Shown here: positions 9,092 to 16,701 of the stretch, piece by piece
Numbering within the stretch: the stretch's first letter is position 1
Layout: every line of letters starts with the position of its first letter
Assembly: GCA_004564215.1 (NCBI GenBank)
Contig: CP024846.1
Span: forward strand, 3,113,501 to 3,177,500
Reading direction: 5' to 3'
DNA: 64,000 nucleotides
DNA from: Beijerinckiaceae bacterium
GTDB lineage: Bacteria; Pseudomonadota; Alphaproteobacteria; Rhizobiales; Beijerinckiaceae
Translations under genes and position numbers: made by a program
Notes under the pieces: generated by a model
What the model was told of the DNA's origin: nothing
Databases searched by the model: none
The model's input: only the letters and a program-made list of their open reading frames with translations

Positions 9092-10114
9092 ATGGCTTTA
9101 CCTGAATTCACTATGCGCGGCCTGCTCGAGTCGGGAGCGCATTTCGGCCACCAGTCGCACCGCTGGAACCCGAAAATGGCTCCGTTCATTTTCGGCACCC
9201 GCAACAATATCCATATCATCGACCTCGCTCAGACGGTGCCTTTGCTGCACCAGGCCCTGAAGACGATATCCGATACCGTCGCGAGAGGCGGCCGGGTTTT
9301 GCTGGTCGGTACCAAGCGGCAAGCTCAGGACGCAATCGCCGATGCGGCGAAACGTTCGGCGCAATATTATATCAATTCCCGCTGGCTCGGCGGCATGTTG
9401 ACGAACTGGAAGACGATTTCAGCGTCGATTCAACGTCTTCGCAAGGTGGACGAACTGCTGAATGGCGGCGCGGTCGGACTGACCAAGAAAGAGCGCCTTA
9501 TGATGTCGCGGGAACGCGACAAGCTCGAAAAGGCGCTCGGCGGCATCAAGGACATGGGGGGTACCCCCGACCTTATCTTCGTGATCGACACCAACAAGGA
9601 GCAATTGGCGATCAAGGAAGCGGTCCGACTGAAGATCCCGGTCGTCGCGGTCCTCGACACCAATTGCGATCCGGACGGCATCACCTATCCGATTCCCGGC
9701 AATGACGATGCCGGACGTGCCATCGCTCTTTATTGCGACCTTATTGCCCGCGCGGCGATCGATGGAATTTCGCGCGCTCAGGGTTCGACCGGTGTCGACC
9801 TTGGCGAAATGGAAGCCCCCGCTGAGGAAATTTTGCCGCAGAGCGGGACGGTCTTGAGCGATGTTTCCGAGACGCCTGGTGAAGTTTTCGAGCTTCTCAC
9901 CGCGCCGCGCGGTGCACCGGACGATCTCGCCAAATTGCCGGGGATCGGGCCTCAAATCGTCAAGAAACTCAACGATGCCGGCATCTATCATTATTGGCAG
10001 ATCGCCGCCATGACACCGGAAATTGCCACCAAGGTCGATCACGACCTCAAACTGGGTGGCCGTATCGAACGCGACGGCTGGATCGATCTGGCCCGCGCTT
10101 TCGTTGCCGCTTGA
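9092..10114 (+). CDS. rpsB: 30S ribosomal protein S2 with C-terminal HhH extension
   Basis: The protein has 340 residues. The S2 core (about 1-230) is unmistakable: [15 protein letters not shown] near the start, the helical coiled-coil insert at 110-150 and the [12 protein letters not shown] motif near 160. The core is longer than the E. coli protein (241 residues) by a ~100-residue tail. That tail contains a helix-hairpin-helix motif, [20 protein letters not shown], near residue 280. Such tails are known in alphaproteobacterial S2. The start has GGAG nine bases upstream. It is followed by tsf on the same strand after 123 bases, the usual rpsB-tsf pair. Confidence 0.98.
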   Translation: MALPEFTMRGLLESGAHFGHQSHRWNPKMAPFIFGTRNNIHIIDLAQTVPLLHQALKTISDTVARGGRVLLVGTKRQAQDAIADAAKRSAQYYINSRWLGGMLTNWKTISASIQRLRKVDELLNGGAVGLTKKERLMMSRERDKLEKALGGIKDMGGTPDLIFVIDTNKEQLAIKEAVRLKIPVVAVLDTNCDPDGITYPIPGNDDAGRAIALYCDLIARAAIDGISRAQGSTGVDLGEMEAPAEEILPQSGTVLSDVSETPGEVFELLTAPRGAPDDLAKLPGIGPQIVKKLNDAGIYHYWQIAAMTPEIATKVDHDLKLGGRIERDGWIDLARAFVAA

Positions 10115-10237
10115 GTTGCGCCCCGCATAGGCTGCGGGAAACTGCAATGATGATGTCGTATTCGCAGGCTCATGGGAACGCGTCGGCGGTCGATGTTTCC
10201 ACCACGAGCCTGCCGGAAACCGTGAAGGAACACCCCT

Positions 10238-11167
10238 ATGGCAAACGTCACCGCGGCGATGGTGAAGGATCTTCGCGAGAAGACCGGCGCCGGCATGATG
10301 GATTGCAAGAACGCCCTCGGTGAGACCGAGGGAGATATCGAGGCGGCCATCGATTGGCTGCGCAAGAAAGGTCTATCCAAGGCCGCCAAGAAATCCGGCA
10401 GGATCGCCGCCGAAGGCCTTGTCGCGATCGCCGTCCGGGAAACCGATGGCGTCGTCGTCGAAGTCAACTCCGAAACCGATTTCGTCGCCCGGAACGAGGA
10501 TTTTCAAACGCTTGCGCGGAATATCGCGGGAGTTGCCATGACCTCCGGCGTGACCGATGTCGAAGCTTTGAAGGCTGCCGCCTATCCAGGGGGCGCGACG
10601 GTCGCCGAAGCAATCGCCGGTGCCATTGCCAAGATCGGCGAGAACATGACGCTGCGGCGCGCCGCCGCTGTGCATGTACAGAAGGGTTTCATTGGTCACT
10701 ATGTCCATAATGCGGTGGCAGACCGCCTCGGCAAGATCGGCGTGATTGTTGCCCTGGAATCAAACGGTGACGCTGCGGCTTTGGCGCCGCTCGCCCGTTT
10801 GATCGCTCTGCATGTGGCGGCGGCCAACCCGCTGGCCCTTGAGCCCTCCGCTCTGGATCCGGCGGTCGTCGCGCGGGAAAAGGCTGTGCTTGCCGACAAG
10901 AACGCCGGCAAGCCCGCGCATGTTCTGGAAAAGATCGTCGACTCGGGACTGAAAACCTATTTCAAGGAGGTTTGCCTTCTCGACCAGCCTTCCATTCACG
11001 CCGAACATGCCAATAAAACAATCGGTCAGGTGGTCAAAGAGGCGGAAGGTTCGGCCGGGGCGCCCGTCAGCCTGAAATCTTTCGTGCGCTATGCGCTCGG
11101 CGAAGGCATCGAGAAGCAGGAAACCGATTTTGCTGCCGAAGTCGCCGCGGCAGGGGGCCAAGTCTAG
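10238..11167 (+). CDS. tsf: translation elongation factor Ts
   Basis: The protein has 309 residues, the guanine nucleotide exchange factor for EF-Tu. The N-terminal UBA-like domain contains the signature [16 protein letters not shown] near residues 8-23. The [10 protein letters not shown] motif of the core domain lies near residue 80, and two dimerisation subdomains follow. It is in the standard rpsB-tsf order. The pyrH and frr genes that often follow in rhizobia are not here; a secreted-protein gene follows instead. Confidence 0.98.
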   Translation: MANVTAAMVKDLREKTGAGMMDCKNALGETEGDIEAAIDWLRKKGLSKAAKKSGRIAAEGLVAIAVRETDGVVVEVNSETDFVARNEDFQTLARNIAGVAMTSGVTDVEALKAAAYPGGATVAEAIAGAIAKIGENMTLRRAAAVHVQKGFIGHYVHNAVADRLGKIGVIVALESNGDAAALAPLARLIALHVAAANPLALEPSALDPAVVAREKAVLADKNAGKPAHVLEKIVDSGLKTYFKEVCLLDQPSIHAEHANKTIGQVVKEAEGSAGAPVSLKSFVRYALGEGIEKQETDFAAEVAAAGGQV

Positions 11168-11377
11168 GACTCGGAGGGATGGGAAAGCGGGATCAGCCGA
11201 CGTGCTTTAGAGCCGGTTTGGCCTCTCGATCAAAGAATGCCCGTTTTCCTATCGGCTTGCCTATTGTTTAAATTTGACTTCGCAAGAATTTCGCAGGAGT
11301 TTCGCAATTGTCTGGGTGCATGGGTTCATGCGCCGAAAATCGAAGTATTCGGGAGAAAATCCCAAGGAGAATACCAA

Positions 11378-12208
11378 ATGCTGGTTCGTGGATCTTGGTC
11401 GCTTATCGGTTTCTCCGCATCGTCAATTTTGTTTGCTCTCGCATTTGCGGGGCAAAGTTCAGCGCAGGATGCACGCCAGATCTGCAGCGAAAAATATCAG
11501 GCCGCCAAAGCGGCGGGGTCATTGAACGGCGAGGCGTGGCCCCAATTCTACAGCCGCTGCACGACCGAGATTAAGGCGGGTTCCGCGGCCACCGAGGCGG
11601 CCGCGCCGACCCTCGACATTCGCCAAATCTGCAGCAAGAAATACCAGGCTGCCAAAGCAGCAGGGGCTTTGGAAGGCGCGACCTGGCCGCAGTTTTACAG
11701 CCGTTGCACGAGCGAAACCAAAGCCAATCCGCCGGCGGCCGAACCTGCTTCTCCGGCACCTGAGGCGGTGGCTGTCGCCCCGCCTGTTGTCGCGGCACCC
11801 GAACCGCCTGTAGCGGAGCCGGCTCCCCCGCCCGTCGTTGCTGCACCTGAGCCGCCGGCTGCCGAGCCGCCCGCCGCCCCTGTTGTCGCCGCGCCCCCGC
11901 CGCCCGTTCATACCCCCGCGCCGACAGTGGTCGCGACACCCGCGCCGGCGCCCGCCGTCAATCCGCTCAAGCCGGCCCCGACGGCGAAGCCTGTTGCGCC
12001 GGCCGCGCCTGCGGCCCCAACGACGGCAGCCGTGTTTCCGACTGCGATTTCGCCCGACTTCGCGAGCGAAAAGCCCGCCAAGGCGCGCCTCAAGACCTGT
12101 TCCAAACAGTTTCAGGCGAACAAGGCAACCAACGCCAATGGCGGCCTAAAATGGATCCAAAAAGGCGGCGGCTATTGGAGCGAATGCAATAAACGGCTGA
12201 AGGGTTGA
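11378..12208 (+). CDS. secreted protein with three Cys-containing repeats and Pro/Ala linker
   Basis: The ATG at 11378 has AAGGAGA eight bases upstream and gives a clear signal peptide (hydrophobic core then SSAQD), so it is preferred over the frame-open position 11237. The mature part holds two near-identical ~45-residue repeats sharing the core QICSxKYQAAKAAG...WPQFYSRCT. A long Ala/Pro-rich low-complexity linker follows (about residues 110-225), then a third divergent repeat beginning KTCSKQFQANKA. Each repeat has two Cys residues, suggesting one disulfide per repeat in the periplasm. Proteins of this kind are common and uncharacterised in Hyphomicrobiales. The linker could span the periplasm or peptidoglycan. 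Function unknown. Confidence 0.8.
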   Translation: MLVRGSWSLIGFSASSILFALAFAGQSSAQDARQICSEKYQAAKAAGSLNGEAWPQFYSRCTTEIKAGSAATEAAAPTLDIRQICSKKYQAAKAAGALEGATWPQFYSRCTSETKANPPAAEPASPAPEAVAVAPPVVAAPEPPVAEPAPPPVVAAPEPPAAEPPAAPVVAAPPPPVHTPAPTVVATPAPAPAVNPLKPAPTAKPVAPAAPAAPTTAAVFPTAISPDFASEKPAKARLKTCSKQFQANKATNANGGLKWIQKGGGYWSECNKRLKG

Positions 12209-12252
12209 CGCGAAAGCGCCAATTTCTGCCTCCGCGTCTTGCGGACGTGGCG

Positions 12253-12371
12253 TCTAGATCACGATGATTTTGGATTGACTCAATCCAAAATCATGAACGT
12301 GATCGATTCCAAAAGTTTAGAGCGGGATGCCGGCGGAAAACCGGTCTCCACTTTTCCTCATCCCGCTCTAG
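12253..12371. repeat. dispersed rhizobial-type intergenic repeat with nested palindromes
   Basis: The element contains two inverted repeats. One is ATGATTTTGGATT with its complement around GACTC. The other is TAGAGCGGGATG...CATCCCGCTCTA enclosing a GCCGGCGGAAAACCGG stem. This composite is the pattern of a short dispersed repeat seen widely in Hyphomicrobiales genomes (recalled, not searched). Its right end supplies the TAG stop codon of the convergent DUF4337 gene (12368-12370). Confidence 0.75.
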
Positions 12372-12934
12372 CCAAGATAGGCGTAAGCGGCCCCCGCCGT
12401 TCCTAATGCACCGAGCACTAGGGCCGCGTACCACGGCCAGCGCTGTCCTCGGATGATGATCGCAATCGTCGAAATGGCTATTGCGACATGAAGTAGCGTC
12501 ACCGCAATCGTGAGAACGTGGTGGCGCGCTTCGTGACGTTCACTGTCCCGCAGCTTTGCTTCGGTTTGATGCTCCAGCGTTTCCCCCTTGCTAAACAGCT
12601 CCTGCTCGTCCTCGCCATAGCGCTCCGCTTGTTTTTTGAAGCTATCGGCTGAGGGGCCGCCATTTGCCGCGGCAATGGCATACAGGTTTTTCTTGATGCT
12701 TTTCGCCTGATAAAAATTCCAGGTGTCGGTCGCCTTGTTTTCAAAAAGCACGGCGGCGTTCTTGTCGCCTATGGCTGCTGCTGTTTCGAGCGTCTCAAGA
12801 CTGCCGACGGTCGCGGCAACGACGGCTAGGATCGCTATCGTGATCGAGACTTGCGTGAGAAACGGATCGCCCAAGAAGGCGGCATGCTGTGCATGTTCGG
12901 CGTGCTCAATATGCTCGATCGGAGATTCGGACAT
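12368..12934 (-). CDS. DUF4337 domain membrane protein
   Basis: The ATG at 12934 begins with MSESPIEHIEHAEHAQHA, typical of the family; the open frame extends further upstream but without family similarity. The 188-residue protein has one membrane segment after the His-rich N-terminus (about 27-47), a soluble helical region of ~80 residues, and two closely spaced membrane segments at the C-terminus. DUF4337 proteins are of unknown function. The stop codon is provided by the edge of a dispersed repeat, so the last residues may differ from relatives lacking the insertion. Confidence 0.85.
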   Translation of the reverse strand: MSESPIEHIEHAEHAQHAAFLGDPFLTQVSITIAILAVVAATVGSLETLETAAAIGDKNAAVLFENKATDTWNFYQAKSIKKNLYAIAAANGGPSADSFKKQAERYGEDEQELFSKGETLEHQTEAKLRDSERHEARHHVLTIAVTLLHVAIAISTIAIIIRGQRWPWYAALVLGALGTAGAAYAYLG

Positions 12935-13173
12935 GGAGGTTTGTTCCCTTGAGGATGGATATTGTTGGCCTGCTGGAGCGCCGAACCCGCGGGGAAGCTC
13001 GGCTTCACAGAAGCCTGGAGCCTTCTCATTGCTGATTCGCGTCGCAAGCGTCCATTTGGCGCTCATAAATGTAGCGGCTTTTAATGGACAGGGAGAATCG
13101 AGCGACCTATAAACTGCCCCGTCACGGGCACCGACGCGGGAATTTCCCTCGGATATAGGACTCTGAACACATC

Positions 13174-13905
13174 ATGCAGGATACCAGCGTACAAGACCGT
13201 AATATTGCAGACGTCCATTCTCAATCGGCGCTTCATCGGCGGACCATGGTCGACTGCCAGATCCGCACTTTTGACGTCACCGATCAGCTGCTTTTGGCGC
13301 GTTTGCTCGAGGTTCCGCGCGAGGATTTCCTGCCAGCGGAACTGGCCTCGCTTGCCTATTCCGACCTTGCCCTTCAACTGAAGACCAGCAATCCCGGCGA
13401 AAAGCCACGGACCTTGTTGCCTCCGCTCGTCCTGGCTCGGCTGATCCAGGGAGCCACCTTGGCCGCGACCGATCGTGTCCTCGATGTCGCATCGGGAACC
13501 GGCTATTCGGCGGCCATTCTCGCCGGACTCGCGGGGAGCGTGGTCGCGCTCGAATCCGACCCTGCGTTGTTTGCTCATTTGAAGTCCAATTTGGAGTCGT
13601 TCGGACTTTCTGAGGTGAAGACCGTGTTGGGGCCGCTTGCGGATGGCGTGGCCTCCGAAGGGCCCTTCGATGTCATTTTCGTCAATGGCGCGGTGGAAAC
13701 CAATCTTGCGACTTTATTTGCGCAATTGAAGGAGGGGGGACGTCTGCTGGCCCTGACTTGCCTTCCAGGTGATTCGGGTGGGCGCGCTGGCAAAGCGGTC
13801 CGCTATGAAAAGATCGACGGCCAGACCGGATTCCGCGTTTTGTTCGATGCGTCCGCACCAGTCCTCGAGACCTTCCGGAAGGCTGAGGAATTCACATTTT
13901 CTTGA
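13174..13905 (+). CDS. protein-L-isoaspartate O-methyltransferase family protein
   Basis: The protein has 243 residues. The N-terminal motif MVDCQIRTFDVTD (from residue 25) is typical of the alphaproteobacterial branch of PIMT-like proteins that precede tolC. The AdoMet-binding loop VLDVASGTGYSAAILA lies near residue 104, and the acidic motif VALESD follows. Canonical PIMT repairs isoaspartyl residues; this branch is annotated by homology and its activity is not established. An alternative start is ATG 13246. It lies upstream of tolC in the same direction, a conserved neighbourhood in Hyphomicrobiales. Confidence 0.88.
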   Translation: MQDTSVQDRNIADVHSQSALHRRTMVDCQIRTFDVTDQLLLARLLEVPREDFLPAELASLAYSDLALQLKTSNPGEKPRTLLPPLVLARLIQGATLAATDRVLDVASGTGYSAAILAGLAGSVVALESDPALFAHLKSNLESFGLSEVKTVLGPLADGVASEGPFDVIFVNGAVETNLATLFAQLKEGGRLLALTCLPGDSGGRAGKAVRYEKIDGQTGFRVLFDASAPVLETFRKAEEFTFS

Positions 13906-14183
13906 TATTCCCGATGAGTTCTCTTCGATTTGATCGGCGTGCGTCGCTTTCCTCCTGCAATTGTCTGAGGATCGGGGCTGAGTGTCACATTTTTGCGACG
14001 AAGTTGGGAATTCTAGGAAGCGTGCCGCGAACATAGGTCGTCCGCCTTAGTCTGCGGATAAAGCTTACGTAAACACAGGCCGTTCGTTTTGATTCTGGCT
14101 CGCGGCATTGATAGCGGTTGGCGCAATAGATAATCGCTTTGGTCCGCGCCGGTTAGTTTCGAATTAGAGATTGGTTTTCTGGA

Positions 14184-15641
14184 ATGCGCGGCGCCATTTT
14201 GACTCGTATCCATTTAGGTTTGCGGTCCGCTTTGGCGGGCGTTGCGGGCGCCTTGATCGTGATCGTGTTGCCGCCGAGTGTCACGACCGTCACCGCGGAA
14301 ACCATGTCAAGCGCGTTGACACGAGCCTATGGCGGAAACCCGGATCTCAACCAGCAGCGGGCGGGCGTGCGTGCGACCGACGAAGATTTGCCGCGCGCGA
14401 GTTCAGGATGGCGGCCACAGGCCTATGCGAACGCGCAATTCGGATATAATTATTTCGACGTCACCACCAATGGTGCGACATCCACCGGTCTGAACAACAC
14501 GCTGGAACAGGGCCGCATTCGGCAAAGGGCCGGAACCGATCCCGGCGGGTTCGGGCTCACGGTCACGCAAAATCTCTTCAACGGCAATCGTACGCTGAAC
14601 GGTGTGCGCCAGGCCGAGTCCAATATTTTCGGCGCGCGGGAATCCCTGCGCAACACCGAGCAGAATGTGCTGCAAAACGGTGCCACCGCCTATATGAACG
14701 TGCTGCGCGATACGGCCATTCTCGATCTGCGCAAGAACAATATTATTGTTCTCGAAGAACAGCTGCGCCAAACCCGCGATCGCTTCATCGTCGGCGAGGT
14801 CACCCGGACCGACGTTGCCCAGGCCGAGTCGAGCCTTGCGTCCGCCCGTTCGGATTATTTTACGGCGCAGGCCAATCTGCAGACCAGCATCGCCAATTAC
14901 CGCCAAGTGATCGGCGTCGAGCCGACCAAGCTCGAACCCGCGCGGACGATCGAGAGCCTGCTGCCACGCTCGCTCTCGAGCGCGGTAGAACTCGCCTTAA
15001 ACGAACATCCGGGGATACAGGCAGCGCTCCATCAGGTTGATGTCTCGGCCCTGCAGGTGAAACTGGTCGAAGGCGAACTCTATCCGACGCTCAACGTCAG
15101 CGCCAATGTCCAGCAGAATTATAACTATACGGGGATTCCCGGAGAACGTTTCCTGAATGGCTCCATCACCGGCCAGCTCACCGTGCCGATCTATGAAGGA
15201 GGAGAAGTCTACGCGCGTGCTCGAAAAGCCAAGGAAACCTTGGGGCAAGCCCGATTGCAGGCCGATCTACAGCGCGATTTCGTGCGCGCTGCTGTCGTTT
15301 CCTCCTGGGGACAGCTCGATACCGCACGCGCTGTCATCCAATCGTCAAAGGCGGCGGTGAAGTCCGCCGAAATCGCTCTCGATAGCATCCGCCAAGAGGC
15401 TCAAGTCGGCCAACGCACCACTTTCGATATTCTCTTTGCGCAACAGACTTTGCTGAATACCAGGGTGACTCTGGTTGTGGCGCAGCGCGACCGCGTCGTC
15501 GCCTCTTATGCGGTCATGGGCGCGATCGGGCGGCTTTCGGCTGCAAACCTCAATCTGAATGTCTTGGAGTACGATCCGACCATCCATTTCGATCAGGTCA
15601 AGGACAAATGGATCGGCCTTCGCACCCCGGACGGGCGCTAG
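14184..15641 (+). CDS. tolC: TolC family outer membrane efflux protein
   Basis: The protein has 485 residues. A signal peptide (hydrophobic stretch at about 12-30, cleavage near VTAET) precedes two OEP repeats made of long amphipathic helices, with recurrent motifs such as VTRTDVAQAES near residue 210 and VGQRTTFDILFAQQTLLNTRVTL cut by family pattern near 410. TolC trimers form the outer-membrane channel for type I secretion and RND efflux. No export genes are adjacent, so it may serve several systems, including the type I ATPase and adaptor at 49.7-53.3 kb. The start lacks an obvious Shine-Dalgarno. Confidence 0.95.
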   Translation: MRGAILTRIHLGLRSALAGVAGALIVIVLPPSVTTVTAETMSSALTRAYGGNPDLNQQRAGVRATDEDLPRASSGWRPQAYANAQFGYNYFDVTTNGATSTGLNNTLEQGRIRQRAGTDPGGFGLTVTQNLFNGNRTLNGVRQAESNIFGARESLRNTEQNVLQNGATAYMNVLRDTAILDLRKNNIIVLEEQLRQTRDRFIVGEVTRTDVAQAESSLASARSDYFTAQANLQTSIANYRQVIGVEPTKLEPARTIESLLPRSLSSAVELALNEHPGIQAALHQVDVSALQVKLVEGELYPTLNVSANVQQNYNYTGIPGERFLNGSITGQLTVPIYEGGEVYARARKAKETLGQARLQADLQRDFVRAAVVSSWGQLDTARAVIQSSKAAVKSAEIALDSIRQEAQVGQRTTFDILFAQQTLLNTRVTLVVAQRDRVVASYAVMGAIGRLSAANLNLNVLEYDPTIHFDQVKDKWIGLRTPDGR

Positions 15642-15778
15642 CTCGACGAGCGAAAGTTTCGCACAAGCCGTCTTCGCCATCATGGGCGTTCTAGGCGCGA
15701 TCGATCTTCGCCCGCCGGAAACCTTGACCTCCGACATCAAAGCCTGTGAAACGCCGATACTTCATCTTGCCATTGAAG

Positions 15779-15793
15779 TTAAGCAAGGTTTAA
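15779..15793. promoter_or_regulatory. CtrA-type site TTAA-N7-TTAA upstream of popZ-like gene
   Basis: TTAA (15779-15782) and TTAA (15790-15793) are separated by exactly seven bases, the full CtrA box of alphaproteobacteria. A third TTAA follows at 15799-15802. The site lies in the 466-base gap between tolC and the popZ-like gene, about 315 bases from the latter. The rest of the gap shows no other convincing gene or signal. Confidence 0.5.
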
Positions 15794-16107
15794 GTTGGTT
15801 AAACCTGTCTGTTACCCCGTCCCGCGTCGTCAGCTCTTTTTGGATCGGTCATGGCGCGTCTTTCGGGCCATGTGATAAACGCCGAGGCGCTGGCTTTTTT
15901 ATAAGTTTAGCGATTGTAAAGAGACCCTCCGACCCTCGATACAAAGACTACAGTGCGTTCGATCGACGTGCGGTCCAGTCTAAAGTGGCAAGTTTCGCGT
16001 ATAAAGCGTTTTCACTTCATTGAATCGACGGATCGGCGCGAGTTACTTGTTGTCCAGATTAGCCTCTGTTGCTGTCGCATATAACTAAATTTGAAAGCAA
16101 AGAGCCC

Positions 16108-16536
16108 ATGAACGCCCTTAATCCTCTGTTGAAAGATGGTTCTTTGCCGCAAGCCAGAGCGCAGGAACCTTCGATGGAAGACATCTTGGCATCGATCCGC
16201 CGAATCATTGCCGAGGATCATTCCGACGGTTTTGCCGGCGCCTACCCGCAACGGCTGGGGAGCGTCACGCCCGAGCCGCTTGGGCTCGACCAGACCGAAG
16301 GGGCCGCAAGCTCCGACCCAGAACAGCCGCTTCTCTCGGCAGCCACCGAAAACTCGGTCGTCACGGCATTCAACATTCTTCTCGCCAGCAAAGCCGTTCA
16401 GCAGAGCGATTTGGTCATTGATCTCGCCCGCGACATGCTTCGGCCCATGCTCAAGGCGTGGCTCGATGACAATCTCCCGGCGATTGTCGAGCGTCTGGTC
16501 AAGGCCGAGATCGAACGGCTGACCCGCGCGGACTAA
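16108..16536 (+). CDS. DUF2497 / PopZ-like polar organising protein
   Basis: The ATG at 16108 gives 142 residues; the frame is open a little further, to 16069. The N-terminal motif QEPSMEDILASIRRIIAED (residues 15-33) and the C-terminal helical domain ending in LKAWLDDNLPAIVERLVKAEIERL are the two conserved blocks of DUF2497, the family of PopZ. PopZ forms polar hubs that anchor chromosome origins and cell-cycle regulators. The linker here is short and acidic-proline-rich, as in PopZ. The gene precedes valS, the usual order in Hyphomicrobiales, and has a CtrA box upstream. Confidence 0.88.
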   Translation: MNALNPLLKDGSLPQARAQEPSMEDILASIRRIIAEDHSDGFAGAYPQRLGSVTPEPLGLDQTEGAASSDPEQPLLSAATENSVVTAFNILLASKAVQQSDLVIDLARDMLRPMLKAWLDDNLPAIVERLVKAEIERLTRAD

Positions 16537-16701
16537 GGAAACTCCCCTCGCAACGGCTCACAGCGATATTTGGCGGGGGTCCACCCGTCTTGAGAGCGGG
16601 CTTGCCTTTTGCTCGCCGGTTTGCCATCGCTCACGGATGACACGGCAGCCTGACACGCTGAGCCGCCAAGGGCGCGCCAGCGACACCGGACCAATGATCC
16701 C

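Noticed and set aside
15559..16023. 154-codon plus-strand frame after tolC
   Set aside because: It starts inside tolC in another frame and has no ribosome binding site or recognisable motif; its composition looks non-coding. The gap has a CtrA box instead.
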